Shown piece after piece: positions 14,425 to 15,000 of a DNA stretch of 15,000 bases. The DNA comes from Eimeria necatrix. Its lineage: Eukaryota; Apicomplexa; Conoidasida; Eucoccidiorida; Eimeriidae. Location: NCBI RefSeq assembly GCF_000499385.1, contig NW_013654348.1, positions 5,001 through 20,000 on the forward strand. Direction: 5' to 3'. Made by a program: the position numbers and the translations under genes. The notes under the pieces were generated by a model, which was not told where the DNA came from, searched no databases, and was given only the letters and a program-made list of their open reading frames with translations. Position 1 is the stretch's first letter. Each line of letters starts with the position of its first letter.

Positions 14425-14935
14425 TTATTTATTAATTATTTATTTATTTATTATTTGTTTGTTGTCTGCAGCAATAGCAACTTCGCTGTCGCTGCGGCTG
14501 CGGGCGCAGGCGCGGGGCCTCAAGTCTCTTGCTGCAGCTCTGTCCCCTCTTTTGTCTCTTTCTGCTGCCGATTTATTTCTTTCTTTCCAAAACTTCGCAA
14601 CTTTTCAGCAGCAACAAACCAACTCCATCAGTCCCCAAACCCTCGACATTTGTTCTTTCCATTTCCCCCAAACCAGGGCTTTCCAGGGGGCCCCCCGGGG
14701 GGCCCCCCGGGGGGCCCCCCGGGGGGGCCCCCTGGGGGGGCCTCCCGGGCCAGGGGCCCCTGGGGCCGCGGGGGGCCCCTGGGGGGCCCCCTGGGGGCCC
14801 TCCGCGGGGGGCCCCTGGGGGGGCCCCTGGGGGGCCCCCGGGGGGGCCCCCGGGGCCCCGGGGGCCCCTCGAAAGAAGGGTTTTTTCTGTGCAATTATGA
14901 AAGTGTACCCTTTCGATATGCGCACGAAACCCTGA
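11734..14935 (+). CDS. Predicted helical-repeat protein of unknown function
   Basis: Six predicted exons: 11734-11819, 11964-12169, 12388-12636, 12864-12941, 13163-14152, 14472-14935. Phases 2,1,1,1,1 are all consistent and total 690 codons plus TGA. The start is ATGCAGGGC; the same CAG could instead be an acceptor in phase 0. Segments such as NTPALVNSLLTSLCNISPF, SADEREALLNPFVHKFG, DIARAFSRFLKEP, DEVNPARIAAELRRVHAL and LSLSAADLFLSFQNFATF look like short paired helices of an alpha-solenoid, but no family is recognised. Low-complexity insertions are a GPQEGPPEG run (residues about 311-338), poly-Ser (346-364), poly-Ala (412-436) and a Gly-Ala-Pro-Arg run (609-671). Acceptors are CAG in all cases; donors are GTTTAT, GTAAAC, GTGAGG, GTACGG and GTAATT. 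The TGA end is uncertain: the last GC-rich stretch may contain a donor and the gene may continue past the right edge. Confidence 0.6.
11898..11945 (+). repeat. TTTAGGG array in gene 3 intron 1
   Basis: Seven units sit just upstream of the acceptor TGCCGCAG at 11963. Confidence 0.95.
12171..12248 (-). repeat. CCCTAAA array at a gene 3 donor
   Basis: The donor of the exon ending 12169 is GTAAACCCTAAACCC: the array begins inside the 5' splice site. Eleven units, one CCCTAGA variant. Confidence 0.95.
12331..12383 (+). repeat. TTTAGGG array in gene 3 intron 2
   Basis: About seven units in the opposite orientation to the array at the other end of the same intron. It leads directly into the acceptor GGTGCAG at 12387. 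Confidence 0.95.
12637..12748 (+). repeat. TTTAGGG array with degenerate units
   Basis: Starts at the donor GTGAGGGTTTAGGG (12637), then decays into GGTCTGGGG, GGATTTAGG and TAGAGTTTAGG variants, ending at GGGACTGCAG. Confidence 0.9.
12804..12846 (-). repeat. CCCTAAA array in gene 3 intron 3
   Basis: Six units close to the acceptor TTGCATTTGCAG at 12863; inverted relative to the TTTAGGG array at the donor end of the same intron. Confidence 0.95.
12950..12987 (-). repeat. CCCTAAA array in gene 3 intron 4
   Basis: Five units directly behind the donor GTACGG at 12942. The rest of the intron is unique sequence followed by a CTG run. Confidence 0.95.
13089..13162. repeat. CTG run serving as splice acceptor tract
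   Basis: About 22 CTG units with one CCG interruption end in CTGCAG. The exon that follows (from 13163) is in the phase required by the preceding exon. The open frame reading through the CTG run as poly-Ala would need phase 2, which the preceding exon does not supply. Confidence 0.7.
13366..13402. repeat. CAG tract read as poly-Ala in gene 3
   Basis: About 12 units read as GCA codons. Further coding CAG tracts follow at 13579-13634 (AGC, Ser) and 13778-13848 (GCA, Ala). Confidence 0.85.
13474..13556. repeat. GGGGCCCC-type repeat coding GPxEGP in gene 3
   Basis: Units of about 12-15 bp built on GGGGCCCC(A/C)GA are read as Gly-Pro-Pro/Gln-Glu-Gly. Same nucleotide family as 3410-3500 but read on the opposite strand. 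Confidence 0.85.
14153..14460. repeat. TTTA/TTAA repeat intron of gene 3
   Basis: The last predicted intron (14153-14471) is almost entirely TTAA and TTTA tetramers. It ends in TTTGTTGTCTGCAG. There is no telomere-type repeat in this intron, unlike the other introns of the gene. Confidence 0.9.
14688..14872. repeat. GGGGCCCC repeat, about 185 bp of almost pure G/C
   Basis: Units GGGGGCCCCCC with CGG/CTG spacers, read in the gene 3 frame as Gly-Ala-Pro-Arg, then Gly-Gly-Pro-Trp-Gly. All frames on both strands are open through it, so the frame itself is not evidence of coding. Confidence 0.85.
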
Positions 14936-15000
14936 GGGTTTGCGGGGCGCAAAAAAGGGTTTCTGCTGCAGTTTGGTCGAGTTTTTTTTTGAATTCAAAT
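14936..15000. other. Right-hand end, unresolved
   Basis: Contains GGTTTGCGGGGCGC and GGGTTTCTGCTGCAG, the latter a possible acceptor at about 14971. It may be the next intron/exon boundary of gene 3 or sequence downstream of it. Confidence 0.3.

Noticed and set aside
14573..14998. Collagen-like Gly-Pro frames on the minus strand
   Set aside because: The GGGGCCCC repeat is open in every frame; only the plus-strand frame joins in phase to the upstream exons.

Overview
The window looks like nuclear DNA of a coccidian apicomplexan, most likely Eimeria. The signs are dense CAG/CTG trinucleotide tracts read as long Ala, Ser and Gln runs inside proteins, many internal telomere-type TTTAGGG/CCCTAAA arrays, and intron-rich genes separated by other simple repeats. 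The first two are known hallmarks of Eimeria genomes. The species cannot be decided from this sequence.

Three multi-exon genes can be reconstructed by following splice sites and reading-frame phase. (1) Minus strand, 3966 down to beyond the left edge: the meiotic AAA+ ATPase PCH2/TRIP13, in eight exons, three of them very short. Its introns are filled with AT-rich pentamers, a 34-39 bp tandem repeat, a long purine/pyrimidine tract and CAG/CTG runs. (2) Plus strand, 5400-11037: a predicted protein of about 920 residues in eight exons. It is rich in Leu/Gln/Ala/Ser helices, with a weak RAP-like segment near its C-terminus. Its introns hold CTG, CTAG, TTTA and telomere-type repeats. (3) Plus strand, 11734 to about 14935 or beyond the right edge: a predicted helical protein of about 690 residues in six exons, of unknown function, whose introns are mostly telomere-type repeats.

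Between genes 1 and 2 (3967-5399) lies a divergent intergenic region. It holds GC-rich islands among AT-rich DNA, a (TGCA)4 element matching a known ApiAP2 binding motif, and some unexplained splice-like signals. Between genes 2 and 3 (11038-11733) are AAAT repeats and two large TTTAGGG arrays.

The most striking structural observations are two local tandem duplications. One has a 449-bp unit at 7718-8615; the other has an offset of 212 bp around 11521-11805. Each copied an intron or upstream repeat together with the first part of an exon, leaving a truncated decoy exon upstream of the intact one. Repeat class also changes sharply from intron to intron. All exon calls come from splice consensus, phase arithmetic and protein plausibility read by eye; no similarity search or transcript data were available.
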